Part shown: positions 34,701-41,675 of the stretch, in pieces | How the letters are laid out: each line of letters starts with the position of its first letter | Position numbering within the stretch: the first letter of the stretch is position 1 | Source: Deltaproteobacteria bacterium | GTDB lineage: Bacteria; Desulfobacterota; Syntrophia; Syntrophales; Smithellaceae | Length of the DNA: 46,530 nt | Reading direction: 5' to 3' | Assembly: GCA_022703375.1 (NCBI GenBank) | Contig: JAKLDS010000015.1 | Coordinates: forward strand, 1-46,530 | Made by a program: the position numbers and the translations under genes | Notes under the pieces: model-generated | Databases searched by the model: none | What the model was told of the DNA's origin: nothing | Seen by the model: the letters and a program-made list of their open reading frames with translations, nothing else

Positions 34701-35093
34701 ATTCTTCCGGGCAAACTCCGTCTTGTCTTCAGGATGAACCATCTCTTCGACGATGCCGGGTGTGCTTTCAAAAATCTCCCGGGTAATTCCCAGAATTTCA
34801 CAAAAACGCTCGCTGGCCAGCTCTATTGAATAAGGTGCTGATTCCAAAACATTCCAGGCATCCTTTTTCCATTTTTCTTTGGGAAATACCCTGATCCTAT
34901 ATATACCCGCCGGCTGAGCATTGACCATGTCTTGATATAAAGAGCGTTCCTGCTGCAGCAGTTCGAGCGCCGCCTCTCTCCGGGCTTCAGCCTGCCGTAG
35001 CTTTGCTCCTGCCTGCTCCAGCTTCCTGATTCTTTTCTTTAAGACGATTATTTCTGCGGTGAGTTCCTGCTTTGTTTTGGCTGCTTTTTCCAT
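31779..35093 (-). CDS. Five-PAS hybrid sensor histidine kinase with C-terminal receiver
   Basis: About 1104 residues, no transmembrane helices, so a cytosolic sensor. An N-terminal coiled coil (LTAEIIVLKKRIRKLE) is followed by five PAS modules. Each is joined by the usual linker ending in DITD/DVTD/DITE. HisKA follows with phospho-acceptor His near residue 741 (GGVAHDLNN), then a HATPase domain with a TGLGLAVIWG box. A receiver domain ends the protein, with Asp near 1035 (LVLDMIMYPG). ATG 35093 is chosen because GGGAG lies eight bases upstream; ATG 35207 would add 38 residues with no ribosome binding site. No cognate regulator is adjacent. Confidence 0.93.
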   Translation of the reverse strand: MEKAAKTKQELTAEIIVLKKRIRKLEQAGAKLRQAEARREAALELLQQERSLYQDMVNAQPAGIYRIRVFPKEKWKKDAWNVLESAPYSIELASERFCEILGITREIFESTPGIVEEMVHPEDKTEFARKNVEANAKLIPFQWEGRLCVGKKIVWVHFESLPRPVASGDVLWTGFLQDITDHKQAELQKEAAIEALRESEEKLRALSENLAGGMIYQIDSGVDGQKRQFTYLSPAISQLHGLNAEDVLRNPSLLYNQIDENHRAAIAEAEAHAYATKSKLDIDLPIRLSSGEIRWRRFVSYPHTNKSGSVIWDGIELDVTDRKQAEFQREAALQALHDSEERFKSIVTTSQEWIWAMDTERRHTFCNPAVEKILGYRPDEIIGRDIINLLHEEDLPGVREMLNRCLAQKTGWPNLVLRWKHKDGTYRYLESNAVPILDSMGNISGFQGSDRDITGRRQAEEALKKSAEKLRKEMRFNNLLFDNSPAFIVAIGFDGKTLLMNRSLLNALEYTAEEIKSTDYLTTFVHEKDRAELASVFDKIEKGSIVVHENRIVSKSGKTSLVEWHGVAVTTNEQEGGFFIGIGNDITERRRAEDALRESQERLSGFMNAATDSFYLLDAKLHFQEINENGLRIIGKKREEVIGHDIREIVPDVVESGRYDKHLEVIRTGEPFSIENHIPHPIFGNLYFILKSFKAGEGLGVIASDITELKRVEEEKRCLAERLQRAEKMEALGTLAGGVAHDLNNVLGVIVGYAELLLNEVAPSSSIRPRLEKIMTGSEKASAIVQDLLTLARRGVPVKQVVNLNMIILDSQKSLELERLSSYHAGVRMKLDLEPDLLNISGSSVHLGKAMFNLVSNAVEAMPGGGDVIIRTANQYLDKPISGYDEIREGDYVILSVSDTGQGIPAADLQRIFEPFYTKKVMGRSGTGLGLAVIWGTVKDHHGYINVQSEEGKGSTFTLYFPVTREEVTSETAAAPVSAYKGKGESVLVVDDVREQRELASEMLTKLNYKVAISASGEDAVAYLQEHQVNLLVLDMIMYPGMDGLDTYREVLKIYPQQKAIIVSGFSETERVNQAQALGAGAYLKKPYILEKLGMAVRKELDRK

Positions 35094-35304
35094 AACTTTG
35101 ACTCCCGGAACCACTAGCTTCTGTAAGCTGATAATTCCCCGCTGGCCGTTTTTTGAAATTTTAACACAGTAGCAATAGTCAAAGCAAAATATTTTTACAA
35201 CAGCCATATTGGTTTATCTCTTTAAAAAAAACAATAAAATACGGACAATATATTAATAATGACATTGATGATAATTTCTGGTATATTACTTTTAGTGTAA
35301 CAGG

Positions 35305-35334
35305 TTCTTTGAGGGGAGAATAATACACTATAAT
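35305..35334 (+). promoter_or_regulatory. Probable promoter of the chemoreceptor gene
   Basis: A perfect TATAAT (35329-35334) is preceded after 18 bases by a poor -35, TTCTTT (35305-35310). The gene starts at 35357. The divergent kinase gene starts about 210 bases away. Confidence 0.5.
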
Positions 35335-35356
35335 TATTGCATAATAAGGAGTGTAT

Positions 35357-36784
35357 ATGAATATTCTTATCGTCTGCGGATTAATCATTGTTGTAGCGCT
35401 GGTCGTTAATGTGATTCTGACCGCGCTATACGGGAAAAGCAAGCCGACTAAACTTTTTCATTCCATTGCCGGCGGACTGCTGGTTACTGTTTTCGCTTTT
35501 TATTTTCTGGGTGTTTACGGCGCGGGCAATATCATCGTACTGGCTGTTGTCTTTGTGGTTCTGGTGGCGGCTGTGACAGCCAATCTGATTTATGTCAACG
35601 GCAAATTAACCAAGCCTCTGGGCCGGATTGCCTACGGAGTCAGTGAAGGCGGCAACCAGGTGGCGCTGGCCTCCCAGAAAGTCGCCAAGGCCAGTGATTC
35701 CCTGGCCTCCGGAGCGGCAGCCCAGTCTTCCGGCCTGGAAGAAAGTTCCGCTTCTCTGGAAGAAATGGCCTCGATGATTGCCGTCAGTTCGGAAAATGCG
35801 CAGCAGGGCAGCAGGCTGACCAAGGATGCGGTGAAGATAGTCGAGAATGTTGACAAGCACATGGAGCAGATGATTGAGGCCATCAATGAAATCACCCGTT
35901 CCAGCGAACAGACCAGCAAGATAATAAAAACCATTGACGAGATAGCTTTTCAGACCAATCTGCTGGCGCTCAATGCCGCGGTGGAGGCGGCGCGGGCCGG
36001 TGAAGCCGGAGCGGGATTTGCGGTGGTGGCCAACGAAGTGCGTAATCTGGCCATGCGGGCGGCGGAGGCGGCGAAGAATACCGGCGTTCTCATCGAGAAT
36101 ACGGTGAAGGTCGTGAAGCGCGGCCGGGAAATAACGATGGAAACCAAGCAGGCTTTCGGCCAGAATGTCGAATATGCCAATAAAATGTGCACCTTGATTG
36201 ACGAGATAGCGGAAGCCAGCCGGGAGCAGTCGGAAGGCATCAGCCAGATTAACATTGCCGTGGCCGAGATGGACAAGATTACGCAAAAGACAGCCGCCAG
36301 CGCGGAGGAATTATCCGCGGAAGCCAAGGGGACAAACGCGCAGGCCGAAAAGATGAAAGCCCACATTAATAATTTTATCGGCCTGGTCGGTGTCGGCTCC
36401 AAAGGAACAATCAAGGATTGTAAAGATCTTGTCAAACAGGCCAGAAAGCTTGTTAACACAGTCGGTATGCAAAGAGCTCTCGTGGAGTTGGGAAATTCCG
36501 ACGGCAAGTACGTTTATCTCGACACCTATATCTCGGTTTATGATTTAAACAGCTTTGTCGTAATGCATCCCTATAATAAGGCGCTCATCGGTTTAGACGG
36601 CAAAACAATCAAAGACACTAACGGTAAAACGTTTGTTAAGGATATTGTTGATATAGCAAGAGCAAAGGGTTCCGGCTATGTTGATTATACCTTTATGAAT
36701 CCCATCACCCAGAAGGTGGAATGGAAAACGGCCTATTTTGAAAAAGTCAATGATGTTGTCTTTTCTTCAGGCGCGTATAAGTAG
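35357..36784 (+). CDS. Methyl-accepting chemotaxis protein with C-terminal Cache-like domain
   Basis: 475 residues. Three hydrophobic segments (about 1-24, 34-56, 58-82) are followed, without a clear HAMP, by the chemoreceptor coiled coil. Its conserved tip is at about 194-232 (DEIAFQTNLLALNAAVEAAR, then VVANEVRNLA). After the signalling domain, residues about 354-475 look like a small Cache domain: helix VKQARKLVNTVG, then VYDLNSFVVMHPYN, GKTFVKDIVDIARAKGSGYVDYTF and WKTAYFEKV. Cache domains normally sit outside the membrane before the signalling part. AAGGAG lies five bases before ATG 35357; GTG 35351 overlaps it and is rejected. Confidence 0.92.
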   Translation: MNILIVCGLIIVVALVVNVILTALYGKSKPTKLFHSIAGGLLVTVFAFYFLGVYGAGNIIVLAVVFVVLVAAVTANLIYVNGKLTKPLGRIAYGVSEGGNQVALASQKVAKASDSLASGAAAQSSGLEESSASLEEMASMIAVSSENAQQGSRLTKDAVKIVENVDKHMEQMIEAINEITRSSEQTSKIIKTIDEIAFQTNLLALNAAVEAARAGEAGAGFAVVANEVRNLAMRAAEAAKNTGVLIENTVKVVKRGREITMETKQAFGQNVEYANKMCTLIDEIAEASREQSEGISQINIAVAEMDKITQKTAASAEELSAEAKGTNAQAEKMKAHINNFIGLVGVGSKGTIKDCKDLVKQARKLVNTVGMQRALVELGNSDGKYVYLDTYISVYDLNSFVVMHPYNKALIGLDGKTIKDTNGKTFVKDIVDIARAKGSGYVDYTFMNPITQKVEWKTAYFEKVNDVVFSSGAYK

Positions 36785-36805
36785 AATTCCGGCGGATAGA
36801 ATGCA

Positions 36806-37942
36806 ATGCGGCAGAAAAGTTGCAATGTAAATGATAAACTGAAAATCGGTGTTTTATACGGCGGCAGATCGGGCGAGCATGATGTTTCGCTTTGCTCTGC
36901 CGCTTCGGTTATATCAGCGCTGAATAAAAGTAAATACGAGATAACGGCCATCGGCATTGATCGGGACGGCCGCTGGTACGTGCAGGATAAGCCCCAAATC
37001 ATTCCTCATAAGGATTTCGGCAGAGTGCTTTCCCTAAAAAAGCGTGGCGCGTGGTTTGTCAACCATTTTGAGCAGGGCAATCAGCTGCGTATTTTCAATA
37101 ACAAAAAAGGCGGCAAAGCGCTGGCCGTGGATATTGTTTTTCCCGTTCTGCACGGCACATTTTGTGAGGATGGCACGTTGCAGGGCTTACTGGAACTGGC
37201 GATGGTGCCCTATGTCGGAGCCGATGTCGCCGGTTCCGCCGTGGGCATGGATAAGGATATTGCCAAAAGACTGCTCACCGAAGCCGGCATTCCCGTCGTG
37301 CCTTCCGTAACAATAAACAGGCAACAATGGCGCGATAAGAAAAAAGACATCAGCAAAAATATCATTGACAAACTGGGTTTGCCGCTTTTTGTCAAGCCGG
37401 TTTGCGCCGGTTCCTCCGTCGGCGTCAAAAAAATAAAAGAAATAAAAGAATTTGCTAAATCCGTTGATTTTGCTTTTCAGTATGACACCCGCGCCATAAT
37501 TGAAAAAGCCGTTGACTGCCGCGAAATCGAATGCGCCGTTCTGGGCAACGAGGCTCCTGCGGCTTCCGTCCTGGGAGAGATAATTCCCCGCCACGAATTT
37601 TATTCCTATGACGCCAAGTATCTCGATCCGCAGGGCGCGCGAGCCCAGATACCGGCAGCCATTGAAGATAAACTGGCCACCCGGATAAGGCAAACTGCCG
37701 TTAAGGGTTATCTGGCGCTTTGCTGCAGTTCGATGGCCAGGGTTGATTTCTTTCTGGATAAGAAAACCGGCAAGTTCTATCTTAACGAGATTAATACACT
37801 GCCCGGCTTTACCAGCATCAGCATGTACCCGAAGCTTTGGGAAGCAACCGGCCTTCCCTACAGCAAATTGCTGGATAAATTAATCGAGCTCGCCTGTGCG
37901 CGGCACCGGCAAAAAATGTCCATCAAAACGGAACGCATTTAA
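36806..37942 (+). CDS. ddl: D-alanine--D-alanine ligase
   Basis: 378-residue ATP-grasp enzyme that makes the D-Ala-D-Ala dipeptide of peptidoglycan. Motifs: GVLYGGRSGEHDVSLCSA near the N-terminus, HGTFCEDGTLQGLLELA, the ATP-binding loop GSSVGVKK, and EINTLPGFTSISMYPKLWEATG with metal ligands and the omega loop. The length matches DdlA-type enzymes. The Tyr-containing stretch EFYSYDAKYLD suggests D-Ala rather than D-lactate specificity. It is 21 bases downstream of the chemoreceptor gene and could be co-transcribed. No other wall genes are nearby. Confidence 0.96.
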   Translation: MRQKSCNVNDKLKIGVLYGGRSGEHDVSLCSAASVISALNKSKYEITAIGIDRDGRWYVQDKPQIIPHKDFGRVLSLKKRGAWFVNHFEQGNQLRIFNNKKGGKALAVDIVFPVLHGTFCEDGTLQGLLELAMVPYVGADVAGSAVGMDKDIAKRLLTEAGIPVVPSVTINRQQWRDKKKDISKNIIDKLGLPLFVKPVCAGSSVGVKKIKEIKEFAKSVDFAFQYDTRAIIEKAVDCREIECAVLGNEAPAASVLGEIIPRHEFYSYDAKYLDPQGARAQIPAAIEDKLATRIRQTAVKGYLALCCSSMARVDFFLDKKTGKFYLNEINTLPGFTSISMYPKLWEATGLPYSKLLDKLIELACARHRQKMSIKTERI

Positions 37943-37950
37943 TGAGACCC

Positions 37951-38085
37951 GGATTTCAGAAATCCCGATCAATCGTGATGCCCTGAAATTTGATTGTCGT
38001 AATGACGCTCATATTTCAAAAGCGTAGCGCATTGAAATTTGCAAGCGGAATTATCCCCGAGGCGAAGCTTCAGCGGGATAGTTTC
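37951..38085. repeat. Palindrome-rich stretch, possible decayed dispersed repeat
   Basis: GGATTTC-A-GAAATCC (37951-37965) is a 7+7 palindrome. TGAAATTT occurs near 37985 and again near 38034. An imperfect palindrome centred on AAGCTT lies near 38055-38080 (CCCGAGGCGAAGCTTCAGCGGG). GTCGTAATGACGC near 37997 resembles the CGTCATTGCGAG core of small repeats scattered through many bacterial chromosomes. Copy number cannot be judged from this window. Confidence 0.35.
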
Positions 38086-38091
38086 TTCAGC

Positions 38092-38110
38092 TGGTAGGCA
38101 TTACCTACTA
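38092..38110. promoter_or_regulatory. 19-bp palindromic operator, copy 1
   Basis: TGGTAGG-CATTA-CCTACTA. The two 7-base arms match as inverted repeats at six of seven positions. The same motif with identical 7-5-7 geometry recurs at 39294-39312. It lies 150 bases before the first gene of the stress cassette. Confidence 0.6.
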
Positions 38111-38259
38111 TTCCCCTTACAATTAATCAGTATTGTTTTCAACTGAAGCTTACATTAGTTTACAGGCAAAAGAAAAATCCCTGTGAACAATGGTTGTGAG
38201 TCGCGTCAACGATGTATGCTTATTACAATAGATACGCCAAATATTTAAAGGAGGTTGAT

Positions 38260-38502
38260 ATGTATGGTGACAGGCAAAAAGATTTGGACAGCGGAGAACT
38301 AAACGGCATTAAGATTCTTAAATATGACAAATGCGGCAGGCTGGCCTCGCTGACAATTTATGCGATTGATAAAGACGAGGAACTGCTGGCCGAGACCAGA
38401 TACGCCTACCGGGAAAACGAAACAAAACCTTATCAAGTAGTCAATTTCTCCATTCCGGAAAATGAAGCGAGGGAAATCATGTTTGAACATTCAGCGGCAT
38501 AA
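38260..38502 (+). CDS. Small protein of unknown function (stress cassette)
   Basis: 80 residues, MYGDRQKDLDSGELNGIKIL at the start, not recognised. It is acidic and predicted alternately beta and alpha, with a single Cys (near residue 25, KYDKCGRL). No signal peptide or membrane segment is present. AAAGGAGG lies five bases before ATG 38260, so the start is secure. It is followed after 21 bases by another small gene and then ferritin, so an iron or redox-stress role is inferred from position only. Confidence 0.8.
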   Translation: MYGDRQKDLDSGELNGIKILKYDKCGRLASLTIYAIDKDEELLAETRYAYRENETKPYQVVNFSIPENEAREIMFEHSAA

Positions 38503-38523
38503 ATTATTAAAGGAGGATTATTT

Positions 38524-38697
38524 ATGAATCAGGAAACAAAAGATCAGGCCTGGCGCAAGATAGAGTCCAATATAGATCAATTAGTATGTAAATTTCTCGG
38601 AGATAATTGCCCTGCGATAGAATACAAAACACGGATCAACGGATTTTTGGAATCTCCGCCGGAATATAACAAACAGGCAGTTGAAGAAGAATCATAA
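38524..38697 (+). CDS. Small protein of unknown function (stress cassette)
   Basis: 57 residues, not recognised. It starts MNQETKDQAWRKIESNIDQL and ends in QAVEEES. It is highly charged and probably two helices, with two cysteines (about residues 22 and 29, in VCKFLGDNCPAIEY). AAAGGAGGA lies about eight bases before the ATG, a strong translation signal for so short a gene. It lies between the 80-aa gene and ferritin in one unit. Confidence 0.75.
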   Translation: MNQETKDQAWRKIESNIDQLVCKFLGDNCPAIEYKTRINGFLESPPEYNKQAVEEES

Positions 38698-38740
38698 ATT
38701 AAGAGCAGGAGAGCCATATCGGAAAGGAAGGTGCAGGCAA

Positions 38741-39277
38741 ATGATGGGGGAAAAAATCAAAAAACACATGAATGAACAGATCAAATATGAGCTGGAATCT
38801 TTCTATATTTATCTGTCGATGGTTGCTTACTTTCATTTGCAGAATCTCGACGGCATGGCTCACTGGCTGCGCTGTCAGGCACATGAAGAAATGATTCATG
38901 CCATGAAATTTTTCGATCACATCATTGACCGGGACGCGACGGTAACTTTACTGGATGTAAAACAACTTAAGACAACCTGGAATAATCTTCTGGAGCCCTG
39001 GCAGGATGCCTATGAGCACGAGAAATTCATCACCGGCAAGATAAACTATCTCACGAAAATATCACGCGAGGAAAATGACTACACCTCCGAGCCGCTTCTT
39101 GCCTGGTTTTTAAATGAACAGATCGAAGAGGAGAAAAACACGGGGAAAATAGCCCGGGAACTGGCCATGGTGGAAAGTTCCCCGGAAGGTATCCTGCTGC
39201 TGGATCGGGAACTGGCCACCCGTTTATTTACCGCCGGCTCTCCGCTTGATCCCTCAGTATACAATCCGGCCGCCTAA
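38741..39277 (+). CDS. Non-heme ferritin
   Basis: 178-residue bacterial ferritin, forming an iron-storage cage that oxidises Fe(II). Counting from ATG 38741, the six ferroxidase ligands fall at E17, E50, H53, E94, Q127 and E130, exactly the numbering of E. coli FtnA, which supports this start. GGAAGG precedes it. The C-terminal tail (about 165-178, TAGSPLDPSVYNPAA) is longer than in FtnA. It belongs to the cassette downstream of the palindromic operator at 38092. Confidence 0.95.
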   Translation: MMGEKIKKHMNEQIKYELESFYIYLSMVAYFHLQNLDGMAHWLRCQAHEEMIHAMKFFDHIIDRDATVTLLDVKQLKTTWNNLLEPWQDAYEHEKFITGKINYLTKISREENDYTSEPLLAWFLNEQIEEEKNTGKIARELAMVESSPEGILLLDRELATRLFTAGSPLDPSVYNPAA

Positions 39278-39293
39278 AAAAATAACGAAACAG

Positions 39294-39312
39294 TGGTAGG
39301 TATTTCCTATCA
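39294..39312. promoter_or_regulatory. 19-bp palindromic operator, copy 2
   Basis: TGGTAGG-TATTT-CCTATCA. It is an inverted repeat with one mismatch, of the same geometry as the copy at 38092-38110. It lies just after the ferritin stop and 80 bases before the UspA gene, so it would control a second transcript. Confidence 0.6.
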
Positions 39313-39391
39313 CTAAACTACATAACAACCCTGATTGTAAATTTATCAATAGGGTATATTTTATATTAAAAAGAAGAAGGAGGATATAATT

Positions 39392-39844
39392 ATGTTTACA
39401 CCAAAAAACATTTTAGTACCGACGGATTTTTCTGTTTATGCAGATAACGCGTTAAAACAGGCTCTCGATCTTGCCAGACAATTCAAAGCAAAAATTCATC
39501 TTTTGCATGTCATTGATGATGGATTTCAGCAATGCGCCATAGATTATTGTTTGGATGAGTCTGTTGTCCAGAAGGTGAACAGCAACAGCATAAAAAGTGC
39601 AAAAGAAAAACTGCACAAGGAAGTTAAAAAAATAACGGACAATCATACCAATGTGGAAATTATTTACGACGTTATCAGAGGGATTCCCTATGAAGAAATC
39701 GTAAAAGAGCAGGAAGATAAAGGAATTGATTTGATTGTTATTGCTTCTCACGGGAAAACGGGCATCTTGAAAAATCTGCTGGGCGGTGTCGTTGATAAAG
39801 TTATTAAAAAAGCCAAATGCCAGGTATTGCTCATCAGAAGCTAA
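39392..39844 (+). CDS. Universal stress protein (UspA family)
   Basis: 150-residue single Usp domain: KNILVPTDFSVYADNALKQA at the N-terminus and IDLIVIASHGKTGILKNLL near the C-terminus. Against the ATP-binding form of the motif (G-2x-G-9x-G-S/T), the first Gly is Ala and the final Ser/Thr is Gly, so nucleotide binding is uncertain. AAGGAGGA precedes the ATG. A copy of the palindromic operator sits 80 bases upstream. It is probably induced with ferritin and the flavodiiron protein. Confidence 0.94.
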   Translation: MFTPKNILVPTDFSVYADNALKQALDLARQFKAKIHLLHVIDDGFQQCAIDYCLDESVVQKVNSNSIKSAKEKLHKEVKKITDNHTNVEIIYDVIRGIPYEEIVKEQEDKGIDLIVIASHGKTGILKNLLGGVVDKVIKKAKCQVLLIRS

Positions 39845-39891
39845 AGAGAAGATGACAGTCAAATCGGTGACAACGAAAGGAATTTACGCAA

Positions 39892-40221
39892 GTGAAAAGA
39901 AAATTACTATTGCTTGTTTTGGCAGCCCTACCGCTCTTGACAATGTGTTCGTGGCCTGACGGCCCGATGATGGGCAATTGGGATCGTACGGGAAATTATG
40001 GATGCGGATTCGGATTTGGTTATGGCTACGGAGGAATGTTTATGGGCATTATTTTCTTGCTTGTTCTTGCTGCCGCGATTTATTTTGTCGTGCAGGCCAT
40101 AAGGACAAAGAATGTTGCCGGACGAACGGAGGAAACACCTCTGGATATTATCAAAAAGCGTTATGCCAAAGGCGAACTGACCAAAGAGGATTTTGAGCGA
40201 ATGAAGAATGAATTGCAGTAA
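39892..40221 (+). CDS. SHOCT-domain membrane protein
   Basis: 109 residues from a GTG start, with AAAGGA ten bases upstream. It has an N-terminal hydrophobic signal segment ending in a possible but atypical lipobox (LLTMC). A Gly/Tyr/Met-rich linker (about 25-50) and a transmembrane helix (about 50-72) follow. The C-terminal SHOCT motif (IIKKRYAKGELTKEDFERMK) ends the protein. SHOCT domains are short oligomerisation helices on membrane proteins of varied role. It is directly before the flavodiiron gene, 17 bases away. Confidence 0.88.
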   Translation: MKRKLLLLVLAALPLLTMCSWPDGPMMGNWDRTGNYGCGFGFGYGYGGMFMGIIFLLVLAAAIYFVVQAIRTKNVAGRTEETPLDIIKKRYAKGELTKEDFERMKNELQ

Positions 40222-40238
40222 TATCAGGAGGCTGTGTC

Positions 40239-41426
40239 ATGAAATTTGAAATAGCTCCGAATGTTTATTGGGTCGGCAAGATTGATTGGGAACTCCGGAA
40301 ATTCCACGGCGAGGAATATTCAACCCATCGAGGTTCGTCGTATAACTCATATCTTATTAAAGACGATAAAACAGCTCTGATTGACACGGTCTGGCTGCCG
40401 TTTGCCGAAGAGTTTGTTTCCAATCTGGCCCGGGAGATCGACTTTGATAAAATCGATTATGTCATTGCCAATCACGCAGAGATGGATCACTCCGGCGCAC
40501 TGCCGGAGCTTATGCGCCATATTCCTGATAAGCCCATCTACTGCACGGCCAACGCCGTAAAATCTCTTAAAGGCCATTACCATCAGGACTGGAATTTTCA
40601 GGTGGTCAAAACCGGGGACAAACTATCCCTGGGCAAGAAAGACCTGGTTTTCGTCGAAGCAATGATGCTGCACTGGCCTGATTCCATGATGACATATCTC
40701 ACGGGTGACGCGATTTTATTTTCCAATGACGCATTTGGCCAGCATATGGCGAGCGAGCGCCTGTTCAACGATCTGGTGGCGCAATCCGAGCTTTTCGAGG
40801 AGGCAACAAAATATTACGCTAACATCCTCACGCCGTTTTCGCCCCTGGTGACGAAAAAGATCAATGAGGTGATTGCGCTGAATCTGCCGCTTCAAGCCAT
40901 CTGCCCCAGCCATGGTGTCATCTGGCGGGAAAATCCTTTGCAGATTGTGCAGAAATATTTGCAGTGGGCGGCTGATTATCAGGAAAATCAGATCACCATT
41001 ATTTACGACACCATGTGGAACGGCACGAGGATACTGGCCGAGAATATTGCCAGGGGCATCGTGCAGAAAGATGACAAGGTAACGGTTAAGCTCTACAACA
41101 TCGCCCGCAGTGATATCAACGATTTGGTCACTGAAGTATTCAAGTCCAAAGCAATTTTGCTGGGCTCCCCGACAATTAACAAGGGTATTCTCAGTGCCAT
41201 GGCGGCACTTCTGGAAATGATCACCGGACTCAAGTTTAAAAACAAAAAAGCCGCGGCGTTCGGTTGCTACGGCTGGAGCGGTGAAAGCGTCAGGATTTTA
41301 GCGGATCAGCTGACCAAAGCCGGTTTTGCAATCGCAGGCGAAGGCCTGAAAGCCGTGTGGCAACCCAACGACGAAGCGCTGGCCCAGGCTTTTGAATTTG
41401 GAAAAGAATTTGCGGGAAAAGTTTAG
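40239..41426 (+). CDS. Flavodiiron protein (O2/NO reductase, FprA/ROO family)
   Basis: 395 residues. An N-terminal metallo-beta-lactamase domain with a complete diiron site (H79, E81, D83, H145, D164, H225) is fused to a C-terminal flavodoxin domain (IIYDTMWNGTRILAENIARG; ASPTINKG-like loop). The ligand pattern matches rubredoxin:oxygen oxidoreductase of Desulfovibrio almost position for position. It reduces O2 to water or NO to N2O using rubredoxin or another donor, which is not encoded here. AGGAGG precedes the ATG. It is the last gene of the stress cassette. Confidence 0.96.
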   Translation: MKFEIAPNVYWVGKIDWELRKFHGEEYSTHRGSSYNSYLIKDDKTALIDTVWLPFAEEFVSNLAREIDFDKIDYVIANHAEMDHSGALPELMRHIPDKPIYCTANAVKSLKGHYHQDWNFQVVKTGDKLSLGKKDLVFVEAMMLHWPDSMMTYLTGDAILFSNDAFGQHMASERLFNDLVAQSELFEEATKYYANILTPFSPLVTKKINEVIALNLPLQAICPSHGVIWRENPLQIVQKYLQWAADYQENQITIIYDTMWNGTRILAENIARGIVQKDDKVTVKLYNIARSDINDLVTEVFKSKAILLGSPTINKGILSAMAALLEMITGLKFKNKKAAAFGCYGWSGESVRILADQLTKAGFAIAGEGLKAVWQPNDEALAQAFEFGKEFAGKV

Positions 41427-41597
41427 GATGTTATACTTTGGGGGCGATGGTCAGGGTTTTTCCACCGAAATCACTGCGACACTCCTGATGGACCGGCAGA
41501 GATATAATCTATTATTTAATAATATTTTATTTGTGAAGCCTGATTGAGCAGGGGAAGAGGGGCGCTGTGCCGGGCCGGGCGCGGCAAGGAAATATAC

Positions 41598-41625
41598 TTG
41601 TATTCTCAATTTTTTAATTTATAAT
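41598..41625 (+). promoter_or_regulatory. Probable promoter of the kinase-regulator genes
   Basis: TTGTAT (41598-41603) and a perfect TATAAT (41620-41625) are separated by 16 bases, about 50 bases before the kinase start. The rest of the 41427-41675 gap holds a GC-rich patch (about 41560-41585) and nothing else identifiable. Confidence 0.6.
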
Positions 41626-41675
41626 GGACAAACAAACAATATCTTTTTAATGAAGTAAAAGAAAGCAAATTGGCA

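Larger units (their letters stand above)
37943..38259. other. 317-base intergenic region before the stress cassette
   Basis: The left part holds a degenerate palindromic stretch (see the repeat entry) and the right part holds the operator at 38092-38110. In between is an AT-rich region that should contain a promoter, but no convincing -35/-10 pair was found. No gene is supported: an upstream in-frame ATG at 38212 lacks a ribosome binding site. Confidence 0.6.

Noticed and set aside
35094-35207. Longer N-terminus of the five-PAS kinase from ATG 35207
   Set aside because: The extra 38 residues look non-conserved and lack a ribosome binding site, while ATG 35093 has GGGAG at a good distance.
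38681-38740. Longer ferritin starting at TTG 38681
   Set aside because: The ferroxidase ligands match E. coli FtnA numbering exactly only if the protein starts at 38741. The extension also overlaps the preceding small gene.
41556-41586. GC-rich patch in the intergenic region before the sensor kinase
   Set aside because: No stable hairpin with T tail, no repeat and no coding potential could be supported.
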